Program-made: the position numbers and the translations under genes | Assembly: GCF_003946175.1 (NCBI RefSeq) | Contig: NZ_RHOK01000006.1 | Coordinates: 1-64,000, forward strand | Source: Lacticaseibacillus suibinensis | Lineage (GTDB): Bacteria; Bacillota; Bacilli; Lactobacillales; Lactobacillaceae | Reading direction: 5' to 3' | DNA: 64,000 nt | In this document: positions 8,150-16,532 of the stretch, piece by piece | Numbering within the stretch: position 1 is the stretch's first letter | Layout: every line of letters begins with the position of its first letter | Notes under the pieces: generated by a model | What the model was told of the DNA's origin: nothing | Database searches by the model: none | The model's input: only the letters and a program-made list of their open reading frames with translations

Positions 8150-8184
8150 GAGTTCAGTATACACCCAGCGAGTCATAATATCAA
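8150..8184 (-). promoter_or_regulatory. Promoter of higBA, probably giving a leaderless mRNA
   Basis: Minus-strand TTGATA, 17-bp spacer, TATACT, then six bases to the ATG at 8149. No Shine-Dalgarno sequence is present. Confidence 0.65.
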
Positions 8185-8306
8185 TATATGCTATCAGCAT
8201 TCTAAAATCCACATTTCAAAACTTCGTAGTCTCTAAATGAGTGAATTAAAAGATCAGCGCACTCGGGAACGCTTGTTCGAGAATCAACCATATAAGCCTT
8301 CTACTC

Positions 8307-8315
8307 TGCTATAAT
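8307..8315 (+). promoter_or_regulatory. Extended -10 promoter of the DUF6414-like/AAA operon
   Basis: TGCTATAAT, an extended -10 hexamer, 44 bp before the ATG at 8359. No clear -35 element is seen. Confidence 0.6.
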
Positions 8316-8358
8316 ACGTATGAATCAATAAAAATTATATAGATAAGGCGGAACACAC

Positions 8359-9192
8359 ATGAAGAAAAACCTGCCACGAAAAATCATCTACTTTGATGAA
8401 ACCTCCGCTGTAGATTTATTACAGGTTCGTCAAAAAGGACATCTGACGAGAACCGAGGAAACAATTCGATCTATGACTGGGAAAATTGGCGCAGATGCTG
8501 ACATAAAAGCACAACTAGACGAAGGCGTCGGAGTCAATAAGCTGATGAGTCATATCTCTGGCTTATCCGCCGGCATCAACTCAATGATGGGAGCAAACGG
8601 ATCTCTCAACGGAAGTAAAATTGCCAGAACCGTCATTGAGAATTCTTTGCTTTATGATTTCTTGGAGGCCGCTGAATCGAAACGGGGAACGCCATTATTA
8701 GATATTAAGGAAGGCTACGCACTCTCAATTCCGAAGGATTCAATGACTTACTTCGCAACCATAGCACCTCTAACAGAGATGATGGAGGGACATCAGCAGC
8801 TCGACAATCCAGATATTACCATGGCAATTTCAAAAATGAACAGCGGCATCCGAAACTCTAAAGGTTACTACGAAGTAGTCGGAGAAAAAACTGATTCAAA
8901 ATTTGGTAAATCCATCATCACTCAAAAAGTATTTCGTTTTAACATTGATGCTTTTAAGAACAATTACCGCATTCAGGATTTGCCTAAAATGAACTTAGTT
9001 CTGTATGCTATTCACGTCGGTACAACAAGGCTATCCCAACTCGATTTTGAAACAGAATTCAATCTTGACAGTCAGCAGTCCGAAGTCGGATTTAGCGGTT
9101 TAGCCAAGCAGGCTCAATCCCATCAGGATGCTGATTCTAACGACGAAAAATCGCTTGATGTTTTCGATGTCGTTTTAGCGGGGGTTCGCTAA
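8359..9192 (+). CDS. DUF6414-like protein, first gene of a candidate defence pair
   Basis: 277 residues beginning with KIIYFDETSAVDLLQ, a start pattern I associate from memory with DUF6414 proteins. A central low-complexity turn region (about 55-95, rich in Gly, Ser, Met and Asn) is followed by an alpha/beta part. There is no transmembrane segment, nuclease or nucleotide-binding motif. The stop codon overlaps the ATG of the AAA gene (TAATG), which indicates that the two proteins are made together. It is carried as cargo beside a restriction enzyme and a toxin-antitoxin pair. The function is unknown; a sensor or effector partner of the ATPase is my inference. Confidence 0.75.
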   Translation: MKKNLPRKIIYFDETSAVDLLQVRQKGHLTRTEETIRSMTGKIGADADIKAQLDEGVGVNKLMSHISGLSAGINSMMGANGSLNGSKIARTVIENSLLYDFLEAAESKRGTPLLDIKEGYALSIPKDSMTYFATIAPLTEMMEGHQQLDNPDITMAISKMNSGIRNSKGYYEVVGEKTDSKFGKSIITQKVFRFNIDAFKNNYRIQDLPKMNLVLYAIHVGTTRLSQLDFETEFNLDSQQSEVGFSGLAKQAQSHQDADSNDEKSLDVFDVVLAGVR

Positions 9193-10337
9193 TGGCAAAT
9201 ATTCAATTATTCTACGGATCGAGCAAAGATTTCCACTCTCTACTTAATCGAAATCAAGTAGAGGACAATTACACACCATTTATGGAGCTGATTCGTCAAT
9301 ATAACGTAACAGTCCGCGCCAACGATACTATGGGCAACAAAGATGCTGAATTTAGCCGCGATGAAATTGACAACGTAGTAATTTTTGCTGATGACTTTGC
9401 ATCGGTCACAGAACACGTAATCTCAAATTTCTCGAATATTGTACTACTTGGTCACGAGATCGAAAACTTGTATATTCAAAACCCTCCGAAACGAGTTGAA
9501 TACTCTATCAGATCCAACTTTAATGAAGATGAGATTGATGAAGCAAGGTCGCCATATTTTTCACCCAGTACGACCGAAGTCACAAAACTTTACTCTCAAC
9601 TACTAACCGGAAAAGTTGTTGGCCAAAACAACGCTAAACGTGAATCGTGCGTAGGATTGTATAAAGCGGCGTACCATCATCAGAAAAAACCTACCGTCAT
9701 GATGTTCTACGGTCCCTCTGGCGTAGGGAAAACTGAATTAGCTAAGAACATTAGCAACTTCTATCATGGTAAGTTAACACGAATTCAGTTTTCAATGATG
9801 CAAACCGAGGAAGCCTTCAAATATGTTTTCGGTGATGAACATGCTCGGCCATCCATGGCTAGGGACTTACTATCGCGCGAATCAAACATAGTCCTTATCG
9901 ACGAATTCGATAAGGTATCCCCCAGCCTATATAACGTATTTTATCAAATGTTTGATGAGGGTATTTTCGAGGACATCAATTACAAAGTGGACGTATCTAG
10001 TTGTATATTCATCTTAACGTCTAATTTCAACGATGAGGAAACTATTGCGTCCACAGTGGGCCTTCCAATATATTCAAGAATTGATCAAAAGATTAAATTT
10101 GAAAAACTAACCAAGGAGGAAATCTCCACGGTCATCTCTAATGCCTTCAAGCGAATTCTGTCAGAACTCACCCCGGAGGATCAGAAATTTATTAGCGCCT
10201 CAAAATTAGAAGAACACTATCAAGGAAATTTGCAGATTTTTTCAAACGTTCGCATGCTTGATTCATTTATCGAAAATGACGTATATACCATGTTGCTTGA
10301 GCAACAAATAACAGTTAACTCAAGTTCAGATGAATAG
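9192..10337 (+). CDS. Clp-like AAA+ ATPase, second gene of the candidate defence pair
   Basis: 381 residues. Residues 1-130 are a unique N-terminal region of unknown fold. Then comes an AAA_2-type module: VVGQNNAKRESC box at about 142-153, Walker A GPSGVGKT at 174-181, Walker B IVLIDEFD at 233-240, sensor-1 LTSNF near 275-279, and a C-terminal lid domain. It resembles a single ClpB/ClpX-type ring module without a protease or Clp N-domain. The ATG overlaps the preceding stop codon. A stand-alone Clp-like motor coupled to a DUF6414-like partner in an island defence block suggests a two-component antiphage system, but no known system is assigned. A bidirectional terminator separates it from guaA. 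Confidence 0.85.
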   Translation: MANIQLFYGSSKDFHSLLNRNQVEDNYTPFMELIRQYNVTVRANDTMGNKDAEFSRDEIDNVVIFADDFASVTEHVISNFSNIVLLGHEIENLYIQNPPKRVEYSIRSNFNEDEIDEARSPYFSPSTTEVTKLYSQLLTGKVVGQNNAKRESCVGLYKAAYHHQKKPTVMMFYGPSGVGKTELAKNISNFYHGKLTRIQFSMMQTEEAFKYVFGDEHARPSMARDLLSRESNIVLIDEFDKVSPSLYNVFYQMFDEGIFEDINYKVDVSSCIFILTSNFNDEETIASTVGLPIYSRIDQKIKFEKLTKEEISTVISNAFKRILSELTPEDQKFISASKLEEHYQGNLQIFSNVRMLDSFIENDVYTMLLEQQITVNSSSDE

Positions 10338-10355
10338 TAGTACCCGACCCCACAA

Positions 10356-10400
10356 AAAGAGCCATATCTCAAGCAATTCGCTATGAGTATATGGCTCTTT
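10356..10400. terminator. Bidirectional terminator at the element's right end
   Basis: Perfect 12-bp arms AAAGAGCCATAT / ATATGGCTCTTT around a 21-base loop that can itself pair (CTCA/TGAG). It terminates the AAA operon. Confidence 0.85.
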
Positions 10401-10401
10401 A

Positions 10402-10421
10402 TTTGGCAGGATTTTGGCAGG
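10402..10421. repeat. Tandem arm-type repeat, guaA end
   Basis: TTTGGCAGG twice with spacer AT, in the same orientation as the copy at 437-456. Confidence 0.65.
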
Positions 10422-10511
10422 GAACCAAGTAAATTCTACCCATTTCAACCCGTTTCACTTCGTCTGAAATGCCGTTAAACCAAGCTTTTCACTTCAAGTG
10501 ATACCTGCATT

Positions 10512-12074
10512 TTATTCCCATTCAATGGTTGCCGGCGGCTTAGACGTAATATCATACACGACGCGGTTAACATGCCCCACCTCGTTGACAATCCGGGCCG
10601 AGATCTTCTGCAGTACATCCCAATCAATGCGGGCAAAGTCGGCGGTCATACCATCAATCGAAGTGATGGCACGAATGGCGATGGTGTAATCATACGTGCG
10701 GCCATCCCCCATCACGCCAACGCTGCGGAAGCCTGGCAGGACCGTGAAGTATTGCCAGATACTTTCTTGCAGGCCGGCCTTGGCGATTTCATCGCGCAGG
10801 ACCCAGTCGGAGTCGCGGACAATTTCCAGTTTGTCCTTGGTCACTTCACCCAGCACCCGAATGCCGAGGCCAGGGCCTGGGAACGGCTGACGCCACACGA
10901 GATCATGCGGCAGGCCGAGACGTTCGCCGAGGTCGCGGGCTTCATCTTTGAACAGTTTGTTCAGCGGTTCGATGAGCTTAAACTTCAAGTCTTCTGGCAG
11001 GCCGCCGACGTTATGGTGCGACTTGATGGTTTGGGCCGTATCGGTACCGGACTCCACCACGTCGGTGTACAGCGTGCCTTGGGCCAGGTAATCGATGCCG
11101 TGCAGCTTGCGGGCTTCATCATTGAAGACCTCGATAAAGTCGCGGCCGATGATCTTACGTTTTTGCTCAGGGTCGGTGACACCGGCGAGATCGCCAAGGA
11201 AGCGGTCCGCGGCGTCCACCTTGATGATTTTGACCCCGAGGCCTTTGCCGAGACTGTCCATCACTTGGGCCGCTTCATTCTTGCGCAGCAGGCCGTGGTC
11301 AACGAAGATGCAGGTCAGCTGGTCGCCAATCGCCTTGTTGAGCAGCGCCGCGACAACGGAGCTGTCCACGCCGCCAGAGAGGCCGAGCAGGACTTTCTGG
11401 TCGCCGACTTCGGCGCGGATTTCCGCGATTTGGTCGTCGATGAAGTCGCCCATGTTCCAGTTAGCTTCCGCGTGGCAAATGTCGAAGGCAAAATGGTGCA
11501 GGATTTCATGGCCATACTGCGTGTTTTGAACCTCGGCGTGGAACTGAATCCCGTAGAACTTACGGTCATCGTCGTCCATCGCGGCAATCGGGCAGTTCGT
11601 GCTGGTGGCGGTGGTGCGAAAACCTGCCGGCACTGCCCGCACCAGGTCGCCGTGACTCATCCACACGGTTTGCTCTTCAGGCAAGCCGGCGAAGACCTTA
11701 GCAGTCGGGTCGGTGACGGTGATGTCGACTTTACCGTATTCGCGGTTGTCTGCGGCTTCCACGTCGCCGCCGAGGCGCTGCGCCATCAGCTGCATGCCGT
11801 AGCAAACCCCCAGAATCGGGATGCCCAGCTTGAAAATCTCGTCGTCGACGCCAAGTGCGCCTTCGTCGTACACCGAGTTCGGGCCGCCAGAGAAGATGAT
11901 CCCTTTTGGCGCGAGCTGGCGGACTTCTTCTGCTGTGATCGTATGCGGCTTGAGTTCGGAATAGATGCCGAATTCACGAATGCGCCGCGTGATCAATTGA
12001 TTGTACTGACTGCCATAATCAAGGACGATAATTTTGTCGTAGTCCTGGGCCTTGGTTGCCAAGTTTTGCCACAC
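10512..12074 (-). CDS. guaA: GMP synthase (glutamine-hydrolysing)
   Basis: Converts XMP, glutamine and ATP to GMP, the last step of guanine nucleotide synthesis. The N-terminal class I glutamine amidotransferase domain has the nucleophile Cys in GVCYGMQL and its His-Glu partners near FHAEV. The ATP pyrophosphatase domain has the P-loop LSGGVDSSV. The dimerisation domain ends ...ATIEWE. The length is normal. The stop codon lies in the att core of the adjacent element, so the last codons are rebuilt by the insertion. The frame opens with GTG 12074, but AAGGGAG overlaps it; TTG 12062 (11 bases further) may be the real start. The promoter at 12096-12124 is good. Confidence 0.97.
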   Translation of the reverse strand: MWQNLATKAQDYDKIIVLDYGSQYNQLITRRIREFGIYSELKPHTITAEEVRQLAPKGIIFSGGPNSVYDEGALGVDDEIFKLGIPILGVCYGMQLMAQRLGGDVEAADNREYGKVDITVTDPTAKVFAGLPEEQTVWMSHGDLVRAVPAGFRTTATSTNCPIAAMDDDDRKFYGIQFHAEVQNTQYGHEILHHFAFDICHAEANWNMGDFIDDQIAEIRAEVGDQKVLLGLSGGVDSSVVAALLNKAIGDQLTCIFVDHGLLRKNEAAQVMDSLGKGLGVKIIKVDAADRFLGDLAGVTDPEQKRKIIGRDFIEVFNDEARKLHGIDYLAQGTLYTDVVESGTDTAQTIKSHHNVGGLPEDLKFKLIEPLNKLFKDEARDLGERLGLPHDLVWRQPFPGPGLGIRVLGEVTKDKLEIVRDSDWVLRDEIAKAGLQESIWQYFTVLPGFRSVGVMGDGRTYDYTIAIRAITSIDGMTADFARIDWDVLQKISARIVNEVGHVNRVVYDITSKPPATIEWE

Positions 12075-12095
12075 TCCCTTTATTGAATTGTTACT

Positions 12096-12124
12096 ATTCT
12101 ATGCAAAAAACGCCAGCGGGTCAA
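12096..12124 (-). promoter_or_regulatory. Promoter of guaA
   Basis: Minus-strand TTGACC, 17-bp spacer, TAGAAT, located between coaA and guaA. No purine riboswitch is seen. Confidence 0.7.
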
Positions 12125-12154
12125 TCTGGGATGAGAATCTGCTCAGATTACCGC

Positions 12155-13078
12155 CTAGAATTTCCGCAGCCGCACTTCATCGATCAGATGATGGGCGGTT
12201 TTGTGCAATATGACATCCGCCCGATTTTTGGTCGGCAGAATGTACTCGGTCAGGTTTTTCAAGTTGACGTCGCGCCAGACCTGTTTGGCCATTTTGAACG
12301 CATCTTGCCGGTCCCCGATGGCGTACTGGTAATAGTAGTTGGTCGGGTCAGTGAAGGCCGTATCCAGCAACATGCCGAAACGTTCCAGGTACCACTGCTC
12401 GATGTTCTTAGGGTCGGCGTCGACGTAAATCGAAAAGTCGAAGTAGTCGCTCACGTAAATCGGTGCCTTGCTTGGCAGCTGCAGGACGTTAATGCCTTCG
12501 ACAATCAGGATGTCCGGATGGTCGATGACTTCTTCTTCCCCCGGCACAATGTCGTAGATCTGATGGCTGTACTTCGGCGCCCGCACGACGCCGTTGTTGT
12601 TTTTGACGTTGTTGAGGAAATGAATCAGCAAGTCCATGTCGTAGCTTTCCGGGAAACCCTTGCGGTTCAAAATCCCGCGCCGCTCCAGCTCCTGATTCGG
12701 GTACAAGAAGCCATCCGTGGTGATCAGCTGAATGCGCCGGTCCGGATACGCTCGCGAAAGCAGCAGCTGCAGCAGGCGGGCGGTGGTGCTTTTGCCTACC
12801 GCCACCGAGCCGCAAATGCCGATGATGAACGGCCGGGCGTGATACGGAATGCTCAGGAACTGACTGAGGGTCCGCGCGTCGTCTTGGTAGTCGTTGTAGC
12901 GGATGTGAATCAGGTGGCGCAGCGGTGAGTAGACGGTTTTGACATCGTCCATGCTGATGATATCGTTCAGCGATTGCAACTGGCTCAGTTCGTCGTCAGA
13001 GACGGAAGCAAAGTTGTGGGCGTGAAAATTCGCCCACTCGTCGCGGCTGAACTTGTAGTAATTCATTTCGGATTCCAT
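12155..13078 (-). CDS. coaA: Pantothenate kinase, type I
   Basis: 307 residues. Phosphorylates pantothenate, the first and controlling step of coenzyme A synthesis. The P-loop is GSVAVGKST, followed by TTDGFLYPN and the YDMDLLIHFL stretch typical of CoaA. ATG 13078 has AAGGAG five bases upstream. The gene is upstream of guaA in the same direction, but guaA has its own promoter. Antisense reading frames on the other strand are shadows. Confidence 0.96.
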   Translation of the reverse strand: MESEMNYYKFSRDEWANFHAHNFASVSDDELSQLQSLNDIISMDDVKTVYSPLRHLIHIRYNDYQDDARTLSQFLSIPYHARPFIIGICGSVAVGKSTTARLLQLLLSRAYPDRRIQLITTDGFLYPNQELERRGILNRKGFPESYDMDLLIHFLNNVKNNNGVVRAPKYSHQIYDIVPGEEEVIDHPDILIVEGINVLQLPSKAPIYVSDYFDFSIYVDADPKNIEQWYLERFGMLLDTAFTDPTNYYYQYAIGDRQDAFKMAKQVWRDVNLKNLTEYILPTKNRADVILHKTAHHLIDEVRLRKF

Positions 13079-13422
13079 AACTGCTCCTTGAGGCTGAGAT
13101 TTACTCTAGTTTAGCGCTTTCGCCGCCGGTTTTGGGGATTTCGGGGAAAACAGTTGCCGGGTTGCGGGAAAAATCTGCGGCGCCGCAATCATACAGTCCA
13201 CCCGCCTTGATGAAACGGGGGCGGCGCCGGTCTGCTTGCTGACATCGGGCTCAAGCCACTTACTTTTACCACAGATGACTGATGCTGTTTATGATCAGCC
13301 GATATTATGCCTGTCATCAACCGTTAAAAGTTTTATTTAAGAAAGATGTTGTCGCTTTCATTTGGCTGCTTCGTTCTGGTACACTTAGGTTTCTATACCA
13401 ACCCGGAAGGAAGTCATTCCTG
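13079..13422. other. Gene-free divergent region between coaA and the dehydrogenase gene
   Basis: A 344-bp region from which coaA and the dehydrogenase gene diverge. It contains two copies of the palindrome CGGCGCC, about 50 bp apart (around 13169 and 13212), and otherwise nothing I can assign. A weak -10 (TACACT, about 13380) precedes the dehydrogenase gene. Confidence 0.5.
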
Positions 13423-14436
13423 ATGAAAATCACTGCTTTCGGGGTGCGGCCAGATGAGCGCCAGCACTTCGAGCGATGGACGAATCACACCGGCGATGAA
13501 ATTCGCCAAACTGCAGAGCTGTTAACCCCGGAAACCTTGGCCTTGGCCAAAGGCAGCCAAGGTATCACCAGTTTTCAAACTGTCCCTTACGCCGCCGGCA
13601 TTTTCAAAGCCATGCGGCAGCGCCACATTCCTTGGCTCGCGCTGCGCAACACCGGCGTAGACAATGTCGATTTTGCTGCCGCTGAGCGCGAAGGTATTCG
13701 CATCACCAATGTCCCGGCCTACTCGCCGAATGCCATTGCCGAATTTGCCTTGGCCGATATGCTTTACCTGCTGCGCCAAACCGGCCTGGTGCAGCGCGAC
13801 CTGCAGGCTAATCAGTATCAGGCCGCAACCCAGCACATCGGCCGCGAGCTGCGCACGTCCACTGTCGGCGTCATCGGCACCGGTCGCATCGGCCGCAGCC
13901 TGATTGCCAGTCTCAACGGCATTGGCGCCAAAGTACTGGCCTTTGACCCGCATCCCAAAACCGATGCCAGTTTGCAGTATGAATCCGTGTCGTTTCAGAC
14001 CTTGCTGAAGCACAGTGACATTGTGACACTGCATGTGCCTGGCACGCCGGCGAATACCCATTTGATTGACAAAGCGGCGCTGGCGCTGATGAAGCCAGGT
14101 AGTCTGCTGATCAATACCGGAAGGCCGAATTTGATTGATACCACCGCCGTCATCGCCGCCTTGCAAAGTCGCCAGCTGGGTGGCGTCGGCATTGACACCT
14201 TTGAGCACGAGGCCGACGATCTGTTGGCCCTAGACCAAGCTGGCCAGTTCAATGATCCCCAGTGGCAAACGCTGCTGGCGATGCCGAATGTCATCTTGTC
14301 GCCGCACATTGCCTACTACACCGACACCGCGGTACGCAACATGGTCGAATGCGCCTTGCAGGCTCTCCATGACCTGCAGGACCACCAGGCCAGCAACTGC
14401 GAGGTTTATCCAGAAGGCATGGCCAAAGCGGAATAA
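13423..14436 (+). CDS. D-2-hydroxyacid dehydrogenase (D-lactate dehydrogenase type)
   Basis: 337 residues. Reduces a 2-keto acid (pyruvate or a branched keto acid) to the D-hydroxy acid with NADH. NAD-binding motif GVIGTGRIGRS is central, after LRNTGVDNVDF and NVPAYSPNAIAEF. The catalytic Arg lies in NTGRPNLIDT, Glu in GIDTFEHE and His in LSPHIAYYT. ATG 13423 with GGAAGGAAG upstream gives the normal family length; the frame extends 47 codons further but without support. The substrate (lactate or 2-hydroxyisocaproate) cannot be settled from sequence. The branched-chain aminotransferase convergent to it would supply branched keto acids. Confidence 0.9.
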   Translation: MKITAFGVRPDERQHFERWTNHTGDEIRQTAELLTPETLALAKGSQGITSFQTVPYAAGIFKAMRQRHIPWLALRNTGVDNVDFAAAEREGIRITNVPAYSPNAIAEFALADMLYLLRQTGLVQRDLQANQYQAATQHIGRELRTSTVGVIGTGRIGRSLIASLNGIGAKVLAFDPHPKTDASLQYESVSFQTLLKHSDIVTLHVPGTPANTHLIDKAALALMKPGSLLINTGRPNLIDTTAVIAALQSRQLGGVGIDTFEHEADDLLALDQAGQFNDPQWQTLLAMPNVILSPHIAYYTDTAVRNMVECALQALHDLQDHQASNCEVYPEGMAKAE

Positions 14437-14439
14437 ACT

Positions 14440-14475
14440 GAAGACCCGTCACCTATTTTGCGGTGGCGGGTCTTC
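14440..14475. terminator. Shared terminator between the dehydrogenase gene and ilvE
   Basis: GAAGACCCGTCACC / GGTGGCGGGTCTTC arms around an 8-base loop between convergent genes. Confidence 0.8.
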
Positions 14476-14488
14476 TTGTATGCTCTTG

Positions 14489-15511
14489 CTAGTCAACGGT
14501 CACAATCCACCCAGCCGGCGCTGGCACATCGCCGAATTGGATGCCGGTCAGCTCATCATACAGCCGCTGGGTTACCGGCCCGATGCCGCCATCCCCGAAT
14601 TGATGGACTTGGTCATGGTAGGTGATGCTGGCGATTGGCGTAATCACCGCCGCTGTGCCGCAAGCGCCAGCTTCAGCGAAGTCAGCGAGGCTCGTGATGG
14701 GAATCTGGGTTTCCTCTGCATCCAAGCCGAAGCGGTCACGGGCCAAGGCGAGCAGCGAACGCCGGGTGATGCTTGGCAGAATGGACGGCGACTGCGGCGT
14801 CAAGAACCGTTTGCCGTCCCTGGTGATAGCAAAGAAGTTAGCACTGCCAACTTCTTCAATGTACTTGTGCTCGATCGGGTCGAGGTAAATCGCATCCCCG
14901 TAGCCGTGCTCATGGGCATACTTACCGGCTTGCAGGCTGGCGGCGTAGTTGCCGCCGACCTTGCTTTGCCCGGTGCCATAATGCGCCGCGCGGTCGAAAT
15001 GATCGGCCACGATGAACTTGGTGGGCACCATTCCGCCTTTGTAGTAAGCCCCCACCGGCATCGCAAAAATCGTGAAGAGGTATTCCTTGGCTGGTGCCAC
15101 CCCGATATTCGGGCCCACGCCCAGTAGTAGCGGCCGCAGATACAGCGTCGCGCCGGTGCCATAGGGCGGAACATAGTCAGCGTTGGCGGCCACGACCTGC
15201 TTAGCGGCGGCGAGAAACTGAGCCGTTGGGACTGGCGGCATCAGGAGCTTGCTGGCGGAATCTTGCAGCCGCTGGGCGTTAAGCGCCGGACGGAACAGTT
15301 GAATAGTGCCTTTTTTTGTGCGATAGGCTTTCAAGCCTTCAAAGGCAGATTGGCCATAATGCAGCGCCGGGCTGCCGACGTTCAGCTGCAAGGTATTGCC
15401 TTGCACCAACTTACCTTCATCCCACGCGCCATCCTTGTAGTGCGCCTCATAGCGACAAGGCAACTCCATGTAATTAAAGCCTAATACGTTCCAATCGATA
15501 GCCACTGCCAC
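14489..15511 (-). CDS. ilvE: Branched-chain amino acid aminotransferase
   Basis: 340 residues, class IV PLP-dependent aminotransferase that interconverts Leu/Ile/Val with their keto acids. Family features are GQSAFEGLKAYRT near the start, YLRPLLLG, KVGGNYAASL with the PLP lysine, and the EVGSANFFAI segment. I chose GTG 15511 because AGGAGG lies 7 bases upstream and the length then matches IlvE type II; the frame runs 21 codons further without a site. It is a single-gene unit in keto acid/amino acid metabolism. Confidence 0.95.
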   Translation of the reverse strand: MAVAIDWNVLGFNYMELPCRYEAHYKDGAWDEGKLVQGNTLQLNVGSPALHYGQSAFEGLKAYRTKKGTIQLFRPALNAQRLQDSASKLLMPPVPTAQFLAAAKQVVAANADYVPPYGTGATLYLRPLLLGVGPNIGVAPAKEYLFTIFAMPVGAYYKGGMVPTKFIVADHFDRAAHYGTGQSKVGGNYAASLQAGKYAHEHGYGDAIYLDPIEHKYIEEVGSANFFAITRDGKRFLTPQSPSILPSITRRSLLALARDRFGLDAEETQIPITSLADFAEAGACGTAAVITPIASITYHDQVHQFGDGGIGPVTQRLYDELTGIQFGDVPAPAGWIVTVD

Positions 15512-15618
15512 GTTGCTTCCTCCTCTGAAAGACTCATCTGTTCGCATCGTACAAAGGAATGCGCCCACTTGCAAGCAATTTGGCCAAACCGCAATCGGTT
15601 TTTAATGATTGGTTGGGG

Positions 15619-16428
15619 TTAATCGCGGAAACCCATCTGTTGGAAATATGAGTCAATTTCGGCTTTGGCGACGGCTTGCAGGTTAGGGGTCAGGAAATAG
15701 AGCGCCTCGCACACCCGCTTAAACGTGCTCACTCGGTAATAATACTGAATATCCGCTGGCGTCTGCTCGTAACTGGTCCAAATCTGTTGGCTGCACGCCT
15801 GCAGCTGGCCAATGACTGACGCCTCGCCACCCTCCAGCTTAGCGATACTACTCCACACCACTGCTAGGCGTTCCTCTTCATCATCGGCAAAAGGCGCGGT
15901 GGTGGCAAGTAGAACCGCACTGACAGCCTGCGCCGCGGCCGGCAGTTGCGCTGGCGGAAAGGCAGGATGTTGCACTGCTGCATCCAGGAAATCACTGCCA
16001 TGCGCAATCGCATGCGCCCAGCCGTGGCCTGGCACATAACCGCGGCGGTCGGTTTCGCTTGGCAGATACTTCAACGCCTGCGCAAACCAGATCTGGCGTT
16101 GCTCCCTCGTCAGAAACGCCGACTCTGCATCTGCACTGAGTATCAAGGCGCCAAGTAGCGCCGTGAAACTGCGGGTGAAGATTAAATCAGATTCACTACC
16201 CTGCCCGGTGAAAAGCGCCTCACCGGCTGTGGTTTGGCGAGCAATCAACTGTTTTTGGCCAGTGGTGAACCCGCCGGCCATGAAGCCCCTGGCTAACAGC
16301 GTATAGACCAGGTCGTCGCGGATAGCGCCGTCTGGATCGCCGATGTGGTCAAGCAGCCACTGGATTTTTGCTTCGGTGAAGCTGAGTGGATCAGGTTGTG
16401 TCAACAACGCTTCAAGCTCATTTTTCAT
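15619..16428 (-). CDS. DUF2785-family protein
   Basis: 269 residues, almost entirely helical, with the DUF2785 signature region DRRGYVPGHGWAHAIAHGSDFL in the middle. The function is unknown. There is no signal peptide or membrane segment, so it is probably cytoplasmic. ATG 16428 fits the site GCGAGG better than the ATG two codons upstream. It stands alone between ilvE and the rpiR gene, and I see no context clue. Confidence 0.8.
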   Translation of the reverse strand: MKNELEALLTQPDPLSFTEAKIQWLLDHIGDPDGAIRDDLVYTLLARGFMAGGFTTGQKQLIARQTTAGEALFTGQGSESDLIFTRSFTALLGALILSADAESAFLTREQRQIWFAQALKYLPSETDRRGYVPGHGWAHAIAHGSDFLDAAVQHPAFPPAQLPAAAQAVSAVLLATTAPFADDEEERLAVVWSSIAKLEGGEASVIGQLQACSQQIWTSYEQTPADIQYYYRVSTFKRVCEALYFLTPNLQAVAKAEIDSYFQQMGFRD

Positions 16429-16492
16429 CTGCATCCTCGCCTCGTCTTTCTAATCTTGCCTTGATTATATCGAAATCCTTACCCTACGCAAA

Positions 16493-16518
16493 AAGACACC
16501 CGCAGAGGCGGATGTCTT
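16493..16518 (-). terminator. Terminator of the nanE-rpiR operon
   Basis: AAGACACCCGC / GCGGATGTCTT hairpin (one mismatch) just after the rpiR stop, with T-run on the minus strand. Confidence 0.7.
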
Positions 16519-16532
16519 CATAAACGTTTCAG

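Larger units (their letters stand above)
365..10523. mobile_element. Integrative element inserted in the 3' end of guaA (IME/genomic island type)
   Basis: The same 11-bp sequence, TATTCCCATTC, lies at 365-375 and 10513-10523. The right copy covers the last codons and stop of guaA, so the insertion leaves GuaA intact. Inside it are a tyrosine integrase, DUF3173 protein, Xre repressor, Rep_trans protein and cargo (MmeI-like enzyme, HigBA pair, DUF6414-like/AAA pair). Pairs of TTTGGCAGG repeats lie just inside both ends. No structural phage genes and no conjugation pore genes are present, so it would be an integrative mobilizable element or satellite-like island that uses other elements for transfer. 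The 3' end of guaA is a known integration hot spot for genomic islands. Composition is visibly more A/T-rich than the chromosome to the right. Confidence 0.85.

Noticed and set aside
10572-12086. A 504-codon frame on the plus strand
   Set aside because: It lies wholly opposite guaA, whose motifs are intact. High G+C and codon bias create long antisense frames here; there is no ribosome site or recognisable domain.
12075-12154. Purine riboswitch upstream of guaA
   Set aside because: Too short for the aptamer fold, and none of the conserved core sequence is present; only a plain promoter is seen.
12056-12928. A 290-codon plus-strand frame opposite coaA
   Set aside because: coaA is complete and recognised; the frame is a shadow.
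13340-13356. cre site before the D-hydroxyacid dehydrogenase gene (TTGTCGCTTTCAT)
   Set aside because: Only the right half fits the consensus; the left half does not match.
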